The translations under genes were made by a program, and so were the position numbers. Positions 9,564 to 18,557 of a stretch of 64,000 nucleotides of DNA are shown here, piece after piece. This DNA is from Fluviirhizobium alvei (GTDB lineage Bacteria > Pseudomonadota > Alphaproteobacteria > Rhizobiales > Rhizobiaceae), in NCBI RefSeq assembly GCF_030551875.1, contig NZ_JAUOZU010000008.1, positions 1 through 64,000 of the forward strand. Direction: 5' to 3'. Numbering within the stretch: position 1 is the first letter of the stretch; each line of letters begins with the position of its first letter. The notes beneath the pieces are model-generated. The model was not told where the DNA came from and ran no database searches. It saw only the letters and a program-made list of their open reading frames with translations.

Positions 9564-9590
9564 AGATTTGTTCCCTTCTGGAACAAATCT
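9564..9590. promoter_or_regulatory. Perfect 11-base inverted repeat between hyuA-like gene and glcB
   Basis: AGATTTGTTCC (9564-9574) and GGAACAAATCT (9580-9590) form a perfect inverted repeat with a 5-base spacer. It starts at the hydantoinase stop codon and lies about 85-110 bases upstream of glcB, which is transcribed in the same direction. It is AT-rich with a poor T-run, so it reads more like an operator than a terminator, but both remain possible. Confidence 0.55.
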
Positions 9591-11587
9591 CAGGTGATTT
9601 TTGGTCGACCCGATGCTGTAGCCACGAAACGTGCCTCAACCAGCTTGCGGCTGCCTTCGATCTCCGGCGCTTCGATGACCTCGTTCATCGAGAGAACCGG
9701 CTCTTCGGCCCCACTCGCGATCGCAAGGGACCGGGCTGCTTCAAGCGCTCGCTCGCGTGCCATGGCCAGGGTCTGCGCCTCACCGGTTCGCCGCAGGGTC
9801 TCGCCACCACCGGAAACGATATAGATCCCCTCTTCCGGCGAGGTCACGACAACCGTCACCGTCTGGCTGATTTCTCCGGCAACGGCACCGATCGCATTGG
9901 CCACGCCGGCATCCGACGGAATGACCGATTCGGCTGCAAGCATTGCGGCAATCGCCGGGTAATAGACATGCGCCGATGCTCCGAGACCGATCAGGGGCCG
10001 GTCGAGTGCCATCGAAAACCGCACGACACCCGGTGTCCGGGCGAGCGAGCGCGCCACAGGGACGGACCGGGCGGGATCGACGCCCTCGACCCCATCTTCA
10101 CCAAGAGCGGCCGCGAGAATGACCTGCGATGATTGCAGCGTCATGCGGGCTTCGATCTTGGCCGCCATTTCTTCCGGTGTATCGGCAATCGGCTTGCCGC
10201 TCGCATCGCGGGAGCGCGCCAGGATCTCGAGCCCCAGCCGGGCAGCATCCTTGCGCCATTGGCCCTGGCGGCCAACAAGATGCATCGCATCGGAGGGGGT
10301 AACACCGCAAAGATGCACGAGACCGCGCGCGACGAGACGATCGAGCGAGGCCTTCTGCATTGACGTCGTCAGCAGATCGTTGAGGGCAATGGGTTCCTGG
10401 CCGATGCGGGCATAAAGCGCCTGGTCGGGATTGGAAAGGCCGCTCGCAAACCGGTCCGGCAGGCCGGAGCGGACGGCAAAGCGTCCATCGTACCGGCCGG
10501 CATGGGCCGCCTTCAGCTGGCGATCGAGCATCTCGACCACGCCATCGCCATGCAGATGGGCGATCAGGCTCAAGGGAAGGATGCGGCGCGGACCGAGATT
10601 GAGGGAACCATCAAGGCTGCGGATATCGACATGCACTTCGGAATCGCCGCCAAGGCCGTAGGTACGCATGGCCACCGCCTGCACCATCGTTCGATAGCCG
10701 CCGACGACGGCACCATTCTCATCAAGCCGCGGCTTGCCATTGTCGAGAATAGCGACATCGGTCGTCGTACCACCGATGTCGGAGACGACGGCATTGTCGA
10801 GGCCGGTCAGGAACCGGGCGCCGACAAGGCTTGCTGCGGGGCCGGACAGAATGGTCTCGATGGGGCGCAAGCGCGCCTCGCCGGATGAGATCAGCGCGCC
10901 ATCACCCCTGACGACCATCAGGGGAGCATCGACACCGCGATTGCGCAGGAAATCCTCGCAGGAGCCGATCAACCGATCGATCATCGAGACAAGCCGTGCA
11001 TTGAGCAAAGTCGTCAGGGCACGACGCGGCCCGCCGAGCTTGGAGGAAAGATCATGGCTACAGGTGACCGGCAATCCGGTGCGAGAACGGATGAAATCGC
11101 GCACCCGCAACTCATGCTCGGGGTTGCGGACGGCAAAATAGCCCGCGACCGCAAAGGCGGAAACCGACTGCGACAGGCCATCGATTTCGGCTTCAAGCCC
11201 GGCCATAACGAGCGGGTTCTCATGACCATGGACATTGTGGCCGCCCGGCAGAAACAGAACCGGATCGCTGCCGATCGCAGTCTTCAATCCGTCGCGCTCG
11301 AGATCCTCGGGTCCGAAACCGATCATGACCAGACAGACGCGACCGCCCTGCCCTTCCACAAGCGCATTGGTGGCCAGCGTCGTCGAAAGCGAGGCGAGGC
11401 GAATATCCCTCGGGTCCGTTCCCGTGTCCCTGAGGACATTGTCGACGGCACCCCGGATCCCTTCGGCGAGATCGTGGCGGGTCGTCAGAGACTTTGCCCG
11501 GGCGGTAACGCCCTCTGCGGGGCTGAACAGCACTGCGTCGGTATAGGTTCCGCCAGTATCGATGCCGAGAAGAAATTGGGATGCCAC
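9590..11587 (-). CDS. Hydantoinase/oxoprolinase family protein (HyuA-like)
   Basis: A 665-residue ATP-dependent amidohydrolase of the hydantoinase A / oxoprolinase family. The N-terminal ASKHA-type phosphate loop is clear (LLGIDTGGTYTDAV), followed by a second nucleotide-binding motif (VVSDIGGTTTDVAI) and the HyuA core. No HyuB-type subunit is next to it, which is unusual because hyuA and hyuB are normally adjacent or fused. A stand-alone form acting on another substrate is possible. The start is taken as the GTG at 11587, just before the conserved N-terminus; an in-frame extension reaches 11731 but would overlap the divergent promoter. Confidence 0.8.
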   Translation of the reverse strand: MASQFLLGIDTGGTYTDAVLFSPAEGVTARAKSLTTRHDLAEGIRGAVDNVLRDTGTDPRDIRLASLSTTLATNALVEGQGGRVCLVMIGFGPEDLERDGLKTAIGSDPVLFLPGGHNVHGHENPLVMAGLEAEIDGLSQSVSAFAVAGYFAVRNPEHELRVRDFIRSRTGLPVTCSHDLSSKLGGPRRALTTLLNARLVSMIDRLIGSCEDFLRNRGVDAPLMVVRGDGALISSGEARLRPIETILSGPAASLVGARFLTGLDNAVVSDIGGTTTDVAILDNGKPRLDENGAVVGGYRTMVQAVAMRTYGLGGDSEVHVDIRSLDGSLNLGPRRILPLSLIAHLHGDGVVEMLDRQLKAAHAGRYDGRFAVRSGLPDRFASGLSNPDQALYARIGQEPIALNDLLTTSMQKASLDRLVARGLVHLCGVTPSDAMHLVGRQGQWRKDAARLGLEILARSRDASGKPIADTPEEMAAKIEARMTLQSSQVILAAALGEDGVEGVDPARSVPVARSLARTPGVVRFSMALDRPLIGLGASAHVYYPAIAAMLAAESVIPSDAGVANAIGAVAGEISQTVTVVVTSPEEGIYIVSGGGETLRRTGEAQTLAMARERALEAARSLAIASGAEEPVLSMNEVIEAPEIEGSRKLVEARFVATASGRPKIT

Positions 11588-11701
11588 GCCGTTATACCTG
11601 ATGAAACAACCTGTCGATGTTGGCACGCTTTTCGAGACAGGGCGCACCGACCCTCGGATTATGGTATTCACAAACGAATAGAAAGAGCAGGAAGCGGCAG
11701 A

Positions 11702-12271
11702 ATGAAGCGGAAATTGACGAATGACAGGCATGGCATGCGTGCATCTGGGCTAAAGGTCCTGACTTCCATCGGGTTTGCAGTGCTTGCCCAGTGCACGGCG
11801 GCATCAGCCGAAGAGGACGAATATGCGCCGCAGCTGCCTGACATGGCCATCTATCAGGCCATGCTGGATGCCAACAAGCAGAGTGGCTGGATCCAGTTCC
11901 GTAACTATGACAACCGCCAGCTCGTCTATTTCACGGCGTTGCAGACGATGCGCTGCCGATTGTCGGAAATCCGCTACTCGATCAATTCCGATGCGCTCGA
12001 CAAGCGCTTTCCCTTGGGCAGTTGCGATCCGCAACAACCGTTCAATATTCCGGCCGATGATCCTGAAAACAAATATATCTATCTCGACCTGAAGCACGAA
12101 CAGGCGAAGACGATTTCGATCCAGGTGGTGTGGGCCGACGGTTCAGGCAGCGAGATCGTTACCTACCGGCCTTGCGACAATGTCGGCGAATCGACCTGCG
12201 CCCGCATCAAGTCGATCAAGAAACCGACGGGGACGCTTTCCGCGCCGACACCTTCAGGTCAATCCCGTTGA
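11702..12271 (+). CDS. Small secreted protein of unknown function
   Basis: A 189-residue protein that I do not recognise. It has a positively charged N-terminus, a hydrophobic stretch and a signal-peptidase-like site (about CTAASA-EED), so it is probably periplasmic. The mature part has four cysteines (in MRCR, GSCDP, RPCDN and STCAR), which could form two disulfides. It is divergent from the hydantoinase-like gene and its last 56 bases overlap the 3' end of the P450 gene on the other strand. The ATG at 11702 has an AGGAAG site upstream; an internal ATG at 11735 is an alternative start. Confidence 0.7.
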   Translation: MKRKLTNDRHGMRASGLKVLTSIGFAVLAQCTAASAEEDEYAPQLPDMAIYQAMLDANKQSGWIQFRNYDNRQLVYFTALQTMRCRLSEIRYSINSDALDKRFPLGSCDPQQPFNIPADDPENKYIYLDLKHEQAKTISIQVVWADGSGSEIVTYRPCDNVGESTCARIKSIKKPTGTLSAPTPSGQSR

Positions 12272-13634
12272 CCGGCTGGGTGGTCAGCCTCTGGACAGGC
12301 CAGGGCTTCTGATCGCCCGCAAGATCGAAGCGATAGCGATGCATCAGCACCGCCAGCGCAATGACCGCCTCCTGCAGGGCAAACGTCGCGCCGATACAGA
12401 TCCGGGGTCCGGCACCGAACGGCAGATATTGAAAGCGGTGTATACGATCACGGTTTTCGGGCAGGAAACGCTCGGGTATGAAATGACGCGGACGATCCCA
12501 ATAGAGCTTATGCCGATGCAGTGTCCAAGGCATGATCAGCACTGACGTGCCCGCGGCGAGTTCGAACACACGACCATTCTCGTCGGTCCAGCGATCGTCC
12601 TTCAAAGGCATCCGGTTGATCGAAGGCGCTGGCGGGTAGAGCCGTAGCGCCTCCTCGAAAGCGGCGCGCACATGCGGCATGCGCTCCAGCCATTCGACCG
12701 GCTCGGCACCGGTCCCGATCACGCTATCAATCTCCTCCTCCATCTTCGCCCGGAAAGCCGGCGTCTCGGCAAGGCAATAGAATGTCCAGGCAAGAGCGCG
12801 AGCCGTCGTCTCATGCCCGGCCCCGATGAATGTCAGGATATTGTCTTCAATCTCGTCGCGGCTCAGCCCGTCGTCACCCTCGAGATTGAGGAGCAGGGTG
12901 AGAAAGTCATCCGGCACCGCTTCGCCTGTGGCCATTTTCGCTTTTCGTGCGGCCATCGTCTCGGCAACGATGCCGCGGAAGAGGGCCAGCGAGCGTCGGC
13001 CCCGTAGCCGGGTAAACCGCGGAACCCAGCTCGGAGCCTGCAGCAGATCCATCGGATCGATGCGGCCCATCGAATGCAGAAGCTGGTCGACCTTATCGGC
13101 AAAGCCCTCGGTTCCGGTGGTAATACCACCGGAAAATAGCGTCTCGGCGAGAATTTCATAGGTAAGCTCGGTCATGTCAGTCGCAATATTGACCGTCGCG
13201 CCAGAGGCCGCCGCCTTCTCATAGCGGGCGGAGAACTCCTCGGATTTGCGCAGCATCTGCGAGGCGAACCCACGCGCGTGACGGGGCGTGAAAACAGGTG
13301 CCATCGCCTTGCGCGAACGGCGCCAGGTATCGCCCTCGGCCGTCAGCAATCCATCGCGAAGGATTGGCCGCAGCACCAGCTGGCGAATAGTCTGCATGCC
13401 GTAGTTGGAGGCATTGTCAACCAGGACATGCTTGATCAGACCCGGATGGTTGGCGATCGTGGTCTTCTGGCCAAAGAAGCTGATCTGGATGACGGGGAGC
13501 GTGTAGCTCGGTTCGCCCCAGAGTTCGAGCGGATTGCGGAAAAGAACACGAATGATTTCGAGCCGCGATGGCGGCACTGTTCTCGGGATAGGAGCCGGCG
13601 CTTCAAACGGTTCGGAACTGCTCTCTTCCTGCAT
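12216..13634 (-). CDS. Cytochrome P450
   Basis: A 472-residue soluble bacterial P450. All diagnostic motifs are present: the I-helix oxygen-binding AGHETT, the K-helix ExxR (EEALR), and the heme-binding loop FGAGPRICIG with the thiolate Cys413. The proximal region resembles the fatty-acid/alkane-type P450 groups more than the camphor type, but the substrate cannot be read from sequence. No ferredoxin or reductase gene is nearby, so redox partners must come from elsewhere. Its 3' end overlaps the convergent secreted-protein gene. It starts 18 bases after the DUF1402 gene's end and is likely read in the same direction as its upstream neighbour. Confidence 0.92.
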   Translation of the reverse strand: MQEESSSEPFEAPAPIPRTVPPSRLEIIRVLFRNPLELWGEPSYTLPVIQISFFGQKTTIANHPGLIKHVLVDNASNYGMQTIRQLVLRPILRDGLLTAEGDTWRRSRKAMAPVFTPRHARGFASQMLRKSEEFSARYEKAAASGATVNIATDMTELTYEILAETLFSGGITTGTEGFADKVDQLLHSMGRIDPMDLLQAPSWVPRFTRLRGRRSLALFRGIVAETMAARKAKMATGEAVPDDFLTLLLNLEGDDGLSRDEIEDNILTFIGAGHETTARALAWTFYCLAETPAFRAKMEEEIDSVIGTGAEPVEWLERMPHVRAAFEEALRLYPPAPSINRMPLKDDRWTDENGRVFELAAGTSVLIMPWTLHRHKLYWDRPRHFIPERFLPENRDRIHRFQYLPFGAGPRICIGATFALQEAVIALAVLMHRYRFDLAGDQKPWPVQRLTTQPVNGIDLKVSARKASPSVS

Positions 13635-13652
13635 GCCCGAACCCCTTCTCCG

Positions 13653-14618
13653 TCAAAGCAGATTTTCCAGTTCGGCAAGCTTGTAGTTCACCAGCCAGCC
13701 GTAATAGTTTTCTTCCGGCAGAATGAGATCGGCTCCCGAGCGCCCTCGGTTTTTGGCGGCCAACGCTGCCGCACGATCGGCAGAATTGCCGACATTGAAA
13801 AGTGTGGCGGTCAAACCCGGATTGCCGGAAATATCCATGCCCGCAATCTTCCGATAATCATCGATCGACATCCTGATCGAGGCAGCCATGAAGGCAAGCG
13901 ATTTATCCGGATCCATGATCGCCTCATAGACACCGTTGGCATCGGCCGCATCGAGGGCGGGATATCCAGAAACCTTTGAGACGAGATCCGACAATTCCAG
14001 CGCCGTCAGCGGATTGATCTGGCCAAGGCCGAATGTCTGACCGGCATAGAAAGGCTGGAAGAAGACGGCCGAAAAGCGATTGTTCGGCCAGTCGATCCCA
14101 TCGACCGACTTTCCACGAAACGACTGGTCCCAGACGCGCTCGCGACATGTCCAGATCGCATAGGAACCGGACTTGGCCTCGCAGGAAGAAAACTCCTGCC
14201 GGGTAACGAAATCGGTGACGGACATTCCCTCATGGGCAAACCGGAAGGAATTTCCGGCATAGGCAGCCGCTTTCACATAGTAGCTCTGCAGCCGGTCGTA
14301 GGCATCGACATTGTAGGTATGTTCACCGACTATGGCACCGAGCATATGAATGGGTGCAATGCCATACTGACGGGAAATCGACTTGATCTTGCCGATCAAC
14401 GCCGTGTCGTTGGCGAGCAGATCGCGAACCTTGGCATATTTGTTTTCGAACGTCGTCTTTCCTGCCTTGGTCCGGCGCTTCGATGCGCCGGGAACCGCCG
14501 GTTGCTCGACATGGCGATTGCCTGCCGGAACCTTGGTTACGGCTTCCGCCATGGCTGGCGACAAGCCGATCATCAGCGTGAGCAGGGCGAGCGAGGTGAA
14601 ACGAAACAAGGCGGGCAT
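13653..14618 (-). CDS. DUF1402 family exported protein
   Basis: A 321-residue protein of the Rhizobiales DUF1402 family. It has a clean signal peptide (about residues 1-24, cleaving near AMA-EAV). The mature region has an ordered set of motifs resembling lysozyme-like lytic transglycosylases: AIVGEHTYN (a catalytic-Glu-like position), then GLGQINPLTAL, then a late ATLFNVG. I infer that it may act on peptidoglycan, but the family is formally uncharacterised. It is transcribed leftward toward the P450 gene. Confidence 0.8.
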   Translation of the reverse strand: MPALFRFTSLALLTLMIGLSPAMAEAVTKVPAGNRHVEQPAVPGASKRRTKAGKTTFENKYAKVRDLLANDTALIGKIKSISRQYGIAPIHMLGAIVGEHTYNVDAYDRLQSYYVKAAAYAGNSFRFAHEGMSVTDFVTRQEFSSCEAKSGSYAIWTCRERVWDQSFRGKSVDGIDWPNNRFSAVFFQPFYAGQTFGLGQINPLTALELSDLVSKVSGYPALDAADANGVYEAIMDPDKSLAFMAASIRMSIDDYRKIAGMDISGNPGLTATLFNVGNSADRAAALAAKNRGRSGADLILPEENYYGWLVNYKLAELENLL

Positions 14619-14725
14619 TTCCCGATCGAACAGGGTGGAAATCGTTGGTAGCGAATGGCCCGCAATCGTGTCAAAATCAAGAGCCGGCCCTTGTCCGGCT
14701 CCCGATTTTTTAGCGGCCGCTTGTG

Positions 14726-16033
14726 CTAGAGGATGTAACGCGACAGGTCGGTATTGGCCGCAAGTTCGCCGACATGGCTTTCGACATAGGCCGAATCGAT
14801 CAGCACTTCGCGGCCCGGCTGGTCGGGCGCCTCAAAGCTCAGCTCATCGAGCACCCGCTCCATCACGGTCTGCAGGCGACGCGCGCCGATATTCTCGACC
14901 GTCGAATTGAGCTTCACCGCCACATCCGCCAACGCGTCGATCGCGTCCTCAGTGAAGCTGAGATTGACGTTTTCGGTCAGCATCAGCGCGATATACTGGC
15001 GAATGAGGCTGGCTTCGGTTTCGGTGAGAATCCGGCGAAAATCCTCTTTCGTCAGTGCCTTGAGCTCGACGCGGATCGGCAGGCGGCCCTGCAGTTCCGG
15101 AAGCAGGTCCGACGGCTTGGCGACATGGAAGGCGCCGGAAGCAATGAAAAGGACGTGATCGGTGCGTACCGGGCCATATTTCGTCGAAACCGTTGTTCCT
15201 TCGACCAAAGGCAGAAGATCGCGCTGGACACCTTCACGCGAGACGCCAGCACCGACGCCGCCATCGCGAGCCGCAATCTTGTCGATCTCATCGAGGAAGA
15301 CGATGCCATCGTTTTCCACCGACCTGACCGCTTCGCGGGCAATCTGATCGCTGTCGATCAGCTTGTCGGATTCGTCGGCGATCAACAGGCCGTAGGAGTC
15401 CTTGACCGTTGTCTTGACCTTCTTGGTGCGTCCGCCCATCGCCTTGCCGAGCAGATCGCCGATATTGAAGACGCCGACCGTGCCGCCCTGCATCCCGGGC
15501 AGTTCGAATCCCGGCCCGGAATTGCCCGAATCAGCGACCTCGACCTCGATTTCCTTGTCATCGAGCTCGTTGTCCCGCAGCTTGCGGCGGAAGCTGTCGC
15601 GGGTTGCCGGCGACGCCGTCGACCCGACCAAAGCGTCGAGAACACGTTCCTCGGCATTCAGATGGGCCTTGGCCTTGACCTCGGCGCGCTTCTTCTCGCG
15701 CACCAGACCGATGCCGACTTCGACGAGGTCACGAATGATCTGTTCGACGTCACGGCCGACATAGCCGACCTCGGTGAACTTGGTTGCTTCGACCTTGATG
15801 AAAGGCGCTCCTGCCAGCTTGGCGAGACGGCGGGAGATTTCGGTCTTGCCGACGCCCGTCGGACCGATCATCAGGATATTCTTCGGCATCACTTCGTCGC
15901 GCAACTCGCCATCGAGCTGCTGGCGGCGCCAGCGGTTGCGGAGCGCGATTGCGACTGCACGCTTGGCGTCCTTCTGACCGATGATATAGCGATCGAGTTC
16001 GGAAACGATTTCTCTGGGTGTAAAAGTACTCAT
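14726..16033 (-). CDS. hslU: ATP-dependent protease ATPase subunit HslU
   Basis: A 435-residue AAA+ unfoldase (ClpY) that feeds substrates into HslV. The Walker A motif is GPTGVGKTE (57-65); Walker B is VFLDEIDK in the C-terminal half, followed by sensor and arginine-finger regions. It ends in the typical hydrophobic tail (LSRYIL) that docks into HslV. The start at 16033 gives the conserved [11 protein letters not shown]-terminus. It follows hslV after 28 bases in the same direction, the normal hslVU operon order. Confidence 0.97.
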   Translation of the reverse strand: MSTFTPREIVSELDRYIIGQKDAKRAVAIALRNRWRRQQLDGELRDEVMPKNILMIGPTGVGKTEISRRLAKLAGAPFIKVEATKFTEVGYVGRDVEQIIRDLVEVGIGLVREKKRAEVKAKAHLNAEERVLDALVGSTASPATRDSFRRKLRDNELDDKEIEVEVADSGNSGPGFELPGMQGGTVGVFNIGDLLGKAMGGRTKKVKTTVKDSYGLLIADESDKLIDSDQIAREAVRSVENDGIVFLDEIDKIAARDGGVGAGVSREGVQRDLLPLVEGTTVSTKYGPVRTDHVLFIASGAFHVAKPSDLLPELQGRLPIRVELKALTKEDFRRILTETEASLIRQYIALMLTENVNLSFTEDAIDALADVAVKLNSTVENIGARRLQTVMERVLDELSFEAPDQPGREVLIDSAYVESHVGELAANTDLSRYIL

Positions 16034-16061
16034 CAGGATTCCACCAGCCGGTTCGCCCGGC

Positions 16062-16622
16062 TCAATTGACGGCGTCGAGGGTTTCGACGACCACATTGTG
16101 ATTGGTATAGACGCAGATATCGCCGGCGATCTGCATCGCCTTGCGCGCAATATCCTCTGCCGATTTATCGCTGTCCATCAAGGCGCGTGCCGCTGCATAG
16201 GCATAATTGCCACCCGAACCGATGGCCATCGTGCCATGTTCAGGTTCCAGCACATCGCCGTTGCCCGTCACGGCCAGAGTGATCGACTTGTCCGCGACCA
16301 GCATCATGGCTTCGAGCCGGCGGAGATATTTGTCGGTGCGCCAATCCTTGGCAAGCTCCACGCAGGCGCGCTGCAACTGGCCCGGATACTGTTCGAGCTT
16401 GGCCTCGAGCCGCTCGAGCAGCGTGAAGGCATCGGCGGTGGCGCCGGCAAAACCGGCAATCACTTCGCCCTTCGCCAGACGGCGCACCTTGCGTGCATTG
16501 CCCTTCATGACTGTCTGGCCAAGACTGACCTGACCATCGCCGGCCATGACCACCTGGCCGCCCTTGCGGACGGTGATGATCGTGGTGGCATGCATAGTTC
16601 CATAGGGATCGTGTTCGCTCAT
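16062..16622 (-). CDS. hslV: ATP-dependent protease peptidase subunit HslV
   Basis: A 186-residue proteasome-like Ntn hydrolase (ClpQ). The catalytic threonine is expected at the start of TTIITVRKG, here residue 13, so a 12-residue leader ([12 protein letters not shown]) precedes it. Most HslV proteins expose this Thr by removing only Met1. A second possible start (Met10, 16595) would still leave three residues. Oxyanion and active-site features ([15 protein letters not shown]) are intact. It forms the peptidase core with HslU, and is divergent from hisB across a 190-base promoter region. Confidence 0.96.
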   Translation of the reverse strand: MSEHDPYGTMHATTIITVRKGGQVVMAGDGQVSLGQTVMKGNARKVRRLAKGEVIAGFAGATADAFTLLERLEAKLEQYPGQLQRACVELAKDWRTDKYLRRLEAMMLVADKSITLAVTGNGDVLEPEHGTMAIGSGGNYAYAAARALMDSDKSAEDIARKAMQIAGDICVYTNHNVVVETLDAVN

Positions 16623-16812
16623 TCCATGTCTCTGAATTAGAATTGCCGTCCTGTCCGGCTCGTTGGGGATTATGTAGGCCGTCGCCGGCGAAATACAATC
16701 ACCGGCCCGCAAGCTGCCATTTCGGTTGCTTTTTCGCAGGCGCGAAGCTGGATATTTGCGATCGTCCCTGATAATGAGCCCGCAGATGCCGAGATTGACG
16801 GAGTAAGGGCAT

Positions 16813-17418
16813 ATGGCTGTAGCCGGTTCCGAGCGCATGGGCACGATTACCCGCAAGACCAACGAAACCGAGATTTCGGTCAGCGTCCGCATTGACGGAA
16901 CCGGAAAATCGACGATCTCGACCGGCGTCGGCTTTTTCGACCATATGCTGGAACAGCTTTCGCGCCATTCGCTGATCGACATGGAAATCACGGCGCGCGG
17001 CGATCTGCATATCGACGACCATCACACGGTCGAGGATACGGGTATTGCGATCGGGCTCGCCCTTGCCAAGGCGCTGGGCGACCGGCGTGGCATCACCCGG
17101 TATGCCTCGCTTGATCTCGCTATGGACGAGACGCTGACGCGCGCGGCCGTGGATGTGTCCGGTCGACCGTTCCTGGTCTGGAACGTTGCCTTTTCCGCTC
17201 CCAAGATCGGGACGTTCGACACCGAGCTGGTGCGCGAATTCTTCCAGGCCTTTGCGATGAATTCCGGCATCACCCTGCATGTGCAGAATATCTACGGCGC
17301 CAACAACCACCATATTGCCGAAACCTGCTTCAAGGCAGTAGCGCGCGTGATGCGCACCGCGACCGAAATCGATCCGCGCCAGGCGGACCGGATTCCCTCG
17401 ACCAAGGGCACCCTCTAG
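16813..17418 (+). CDS. hisB: Imidazoleglycerol-phosphate dehydratase
   Basis: A 201-residue mono-functional HisB that dehydrates imidazole-glycerol phosphate in histidine synthesis. The metal-binding DHHTVED motif and the late NNHHIAE motif are visible. It has no phosphatase fusion of the enterobacterial type. It is the first gene of a tight operon hisB-DUF2628-hisH-hisA-hisF-hisE-coaA. The ATG at 16813 follows GGAGTAAGGGC. Confidence 0.97.
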   Translation: MAVAGSERMGTITRKTNETEISVSVRIDGTGKSTISTGVGFFDHMLEQLSRHSLIDMEITARGDLHIDDHHTVEDTGIAIGLALAKALGDRRGITRYASLDLAMDETLTRAAVDVSGRPFLVWNVAFSAPKIGTFDTELVREFFQAFAMNSGITLHVQNIYGANNHHIAETCFKAVARVMRTATEIDPRQADRIPSTKGTL

Positions 17419-17427
17419 GAGGTGACG

Positions 17428-17904
17428 ATGAAGCGTTACTATGTGCTCGTTCCGACCGCATCCTGGCGGAAGGAACTTGAGACGAAATTCATTCGCGATG
17501 GCTTCTCCTGGATCCGGTTTCTTCTGCCGCTGCCCTGGCTCCTGTTCCGACGGCTCTGGTGGCCGGCAGCGTTTGTCTTCCTTCTCTACCTCTTTTCCAT
17601 CGTGGCGGCCGACCTCTACAATATGGAAATCCTGCCGCTTGCCTTTTCGGTAATCATCAGTCTCTGGGTCGGTCTTGAAGGTGGGCATATCCGGGCCGAA
17701 GTCCTGCGCCGCAAGGGCTGGATCCTCGATGATGTCGTGCTGGCGCCGTCGCTCGATGACGCCGAACTTTCCTATTTCAGCCGCGTTGAGGAAAGCGAAA
17801 GCGAGGAAGCCGCCCCGGCAATGACACAAAAGGGCCGGTCGCCCAGTGGCACGGACAGACCCTCGCTCGCTCTTGGCCTGATCGGGCCTTACGGAGGACG
17901 CTGA
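17428..17904 (+). CDS. DUF2628 family membrane protein
   Basis: A 158-residue protein of the DUF2628 family, regularly found inside the his operon of Rhizobiales. Two hydrophobic segments lie at about 32-65 and 68-85. The C-terminal third is acidic and probably cytoplasmic. Its function is unknown. The ATG at 17428 is preceded by a perfect AGGAGG five bases upstream, so it is preferred over the in-frame GTG at 17422. It sits 9 bases after hisB and one base before hisH, so translation is likely coupled. Confidence 0.85.
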   Translation: MKRYYVLVPTASWRKELETKFIRDGFSWIRFLLPLPWLLFRRLWWPAAFVFLLYLFSIVAADLYNMEILPLAFSVIISLWVGLEGGHIRAEVLRRKGWILDDVVLAPSLDDAELSYFSRVEESESEEAAPAMTQKGRSPSGTDRPSLALGLIGPYGGR

Positions 17905-17905
17905 C

Positions 17906-18556
17906 ATGCGCGTGGCAATCATCGATTACGGATCTGGAAATCTGCGGTCGGCGCTCAAGGCCTTCGAACGTGCTTCACGTGAATCAGGCCTCAACTATGA
18001 AGTCGAACTGACCGACAAGGCCGAGCGCGTGGCAAGTGCCGACCGGATCGTGCTGCCCGGCGTCGGGGCCTATGCCGATTGCCGCCGTGGCCTCGATGCC
18101 GTGCCGGGCATGGTCGAAGCCCTGCGGGACGTGGTCGAAAACAAGGCACGCCCCTTCCTCGGTATCTGCGTCGGCATGCAGCTGATGTCGAGCCGCGGCC
18201 TCGAAAAGACCGTCACCGAAGGCCTTGGCTGGATCAAGGGTGACGTGGTGCTGATGCAGCCCAACGATCCGTCGCTCAAGATTCCGCAAATCGGCTGGAA
18301 CACTCTGGACCTCAAGCGGCCGCATCCGCTGTTTGACGGGATCACCACCGGCGAAGCGGGCCTGCATGCCTATTTCGTCCATTCCTATCACCTCGCCGCC
18401 GAACAGGCCGCCGATATCGTGGCGACCACCGATTACGGTGGGCCGGTGACCGCCTTCGTTGCGCGCGACAATATGGCCGGCGCGCAGTTCCACCCCGAAA
18501 AAAGCCAGTCACTTGGCCTTCGCCTGATCGGCAACTTCCTGACCTGGACGCCCTGA
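17906..18556 (+). CDS. hisH: Imidazole glycerol phosphate synthase glutaminase subunit
   Basis: A 216-residue class-I glutamine amidotransferase that supplies ammonia to HisF. The triad is complete: Cys88 in GICVGMQL, His196 and Glu198 in FHPEKSQ. It begins one base after the DUF2628 stop and ends one base before hisA. Codons for residues 23-27 lie within a parS-like 16-mer at 17971-17986, an unexpected non-coding signal in this gene. Confidence 0.97.
   Translation: MRVAIIDYGSGNLRSALKAFERASRESGLNYEVELTDKAERVASADRIVLPGVGAYADCRRGLDAVPGMVEALRDVVENKARPFLGICVGMQLMSSRGLEKTVTEGLGWIKGDVVLMQPNDPSLKIPQIGWNTLDLKRPHPLFDGITTGEAGLHAYFVHSYHLAAEQAADIVATTDYGGPVTAFVARDNMAGAQFHPEKSQSLGLRLIGNFLTWTP
17971..17986 (+). 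promoter_or_regulatory. parS-like ParB-binding site inside hisH
   Basis: The 16-mer TGCTTCACGTGAATCA differs from the general parS consensus TGTTTCACGTGAAACA at two positions (3 and 14). It shares the T at position 14 with the two better sites at 52739 and 61608. The 10-base palindromic core TTCACGTGAA is perfect. It is about 45 kb from the candidate origin. ParB binding here is possible but weaker support than for the other two. Confidence 0.5.
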
Positions 18557-18557
18557 C

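Noticed and set aside
9570-9584. GTTC-N7-GAAC as a LexA box
   Set aside because: The alphaproteobacterial SOS box is a direct repeat GTTC-N7-GTTC. This is an inverted repeat, so it is reported only as an unknown operator.
14723-16069. Long open frame on the plus strand opposite hslU
   Set aside because: The product is low-complexity in character and matches no family; hslU on the other strand is unmistakable.
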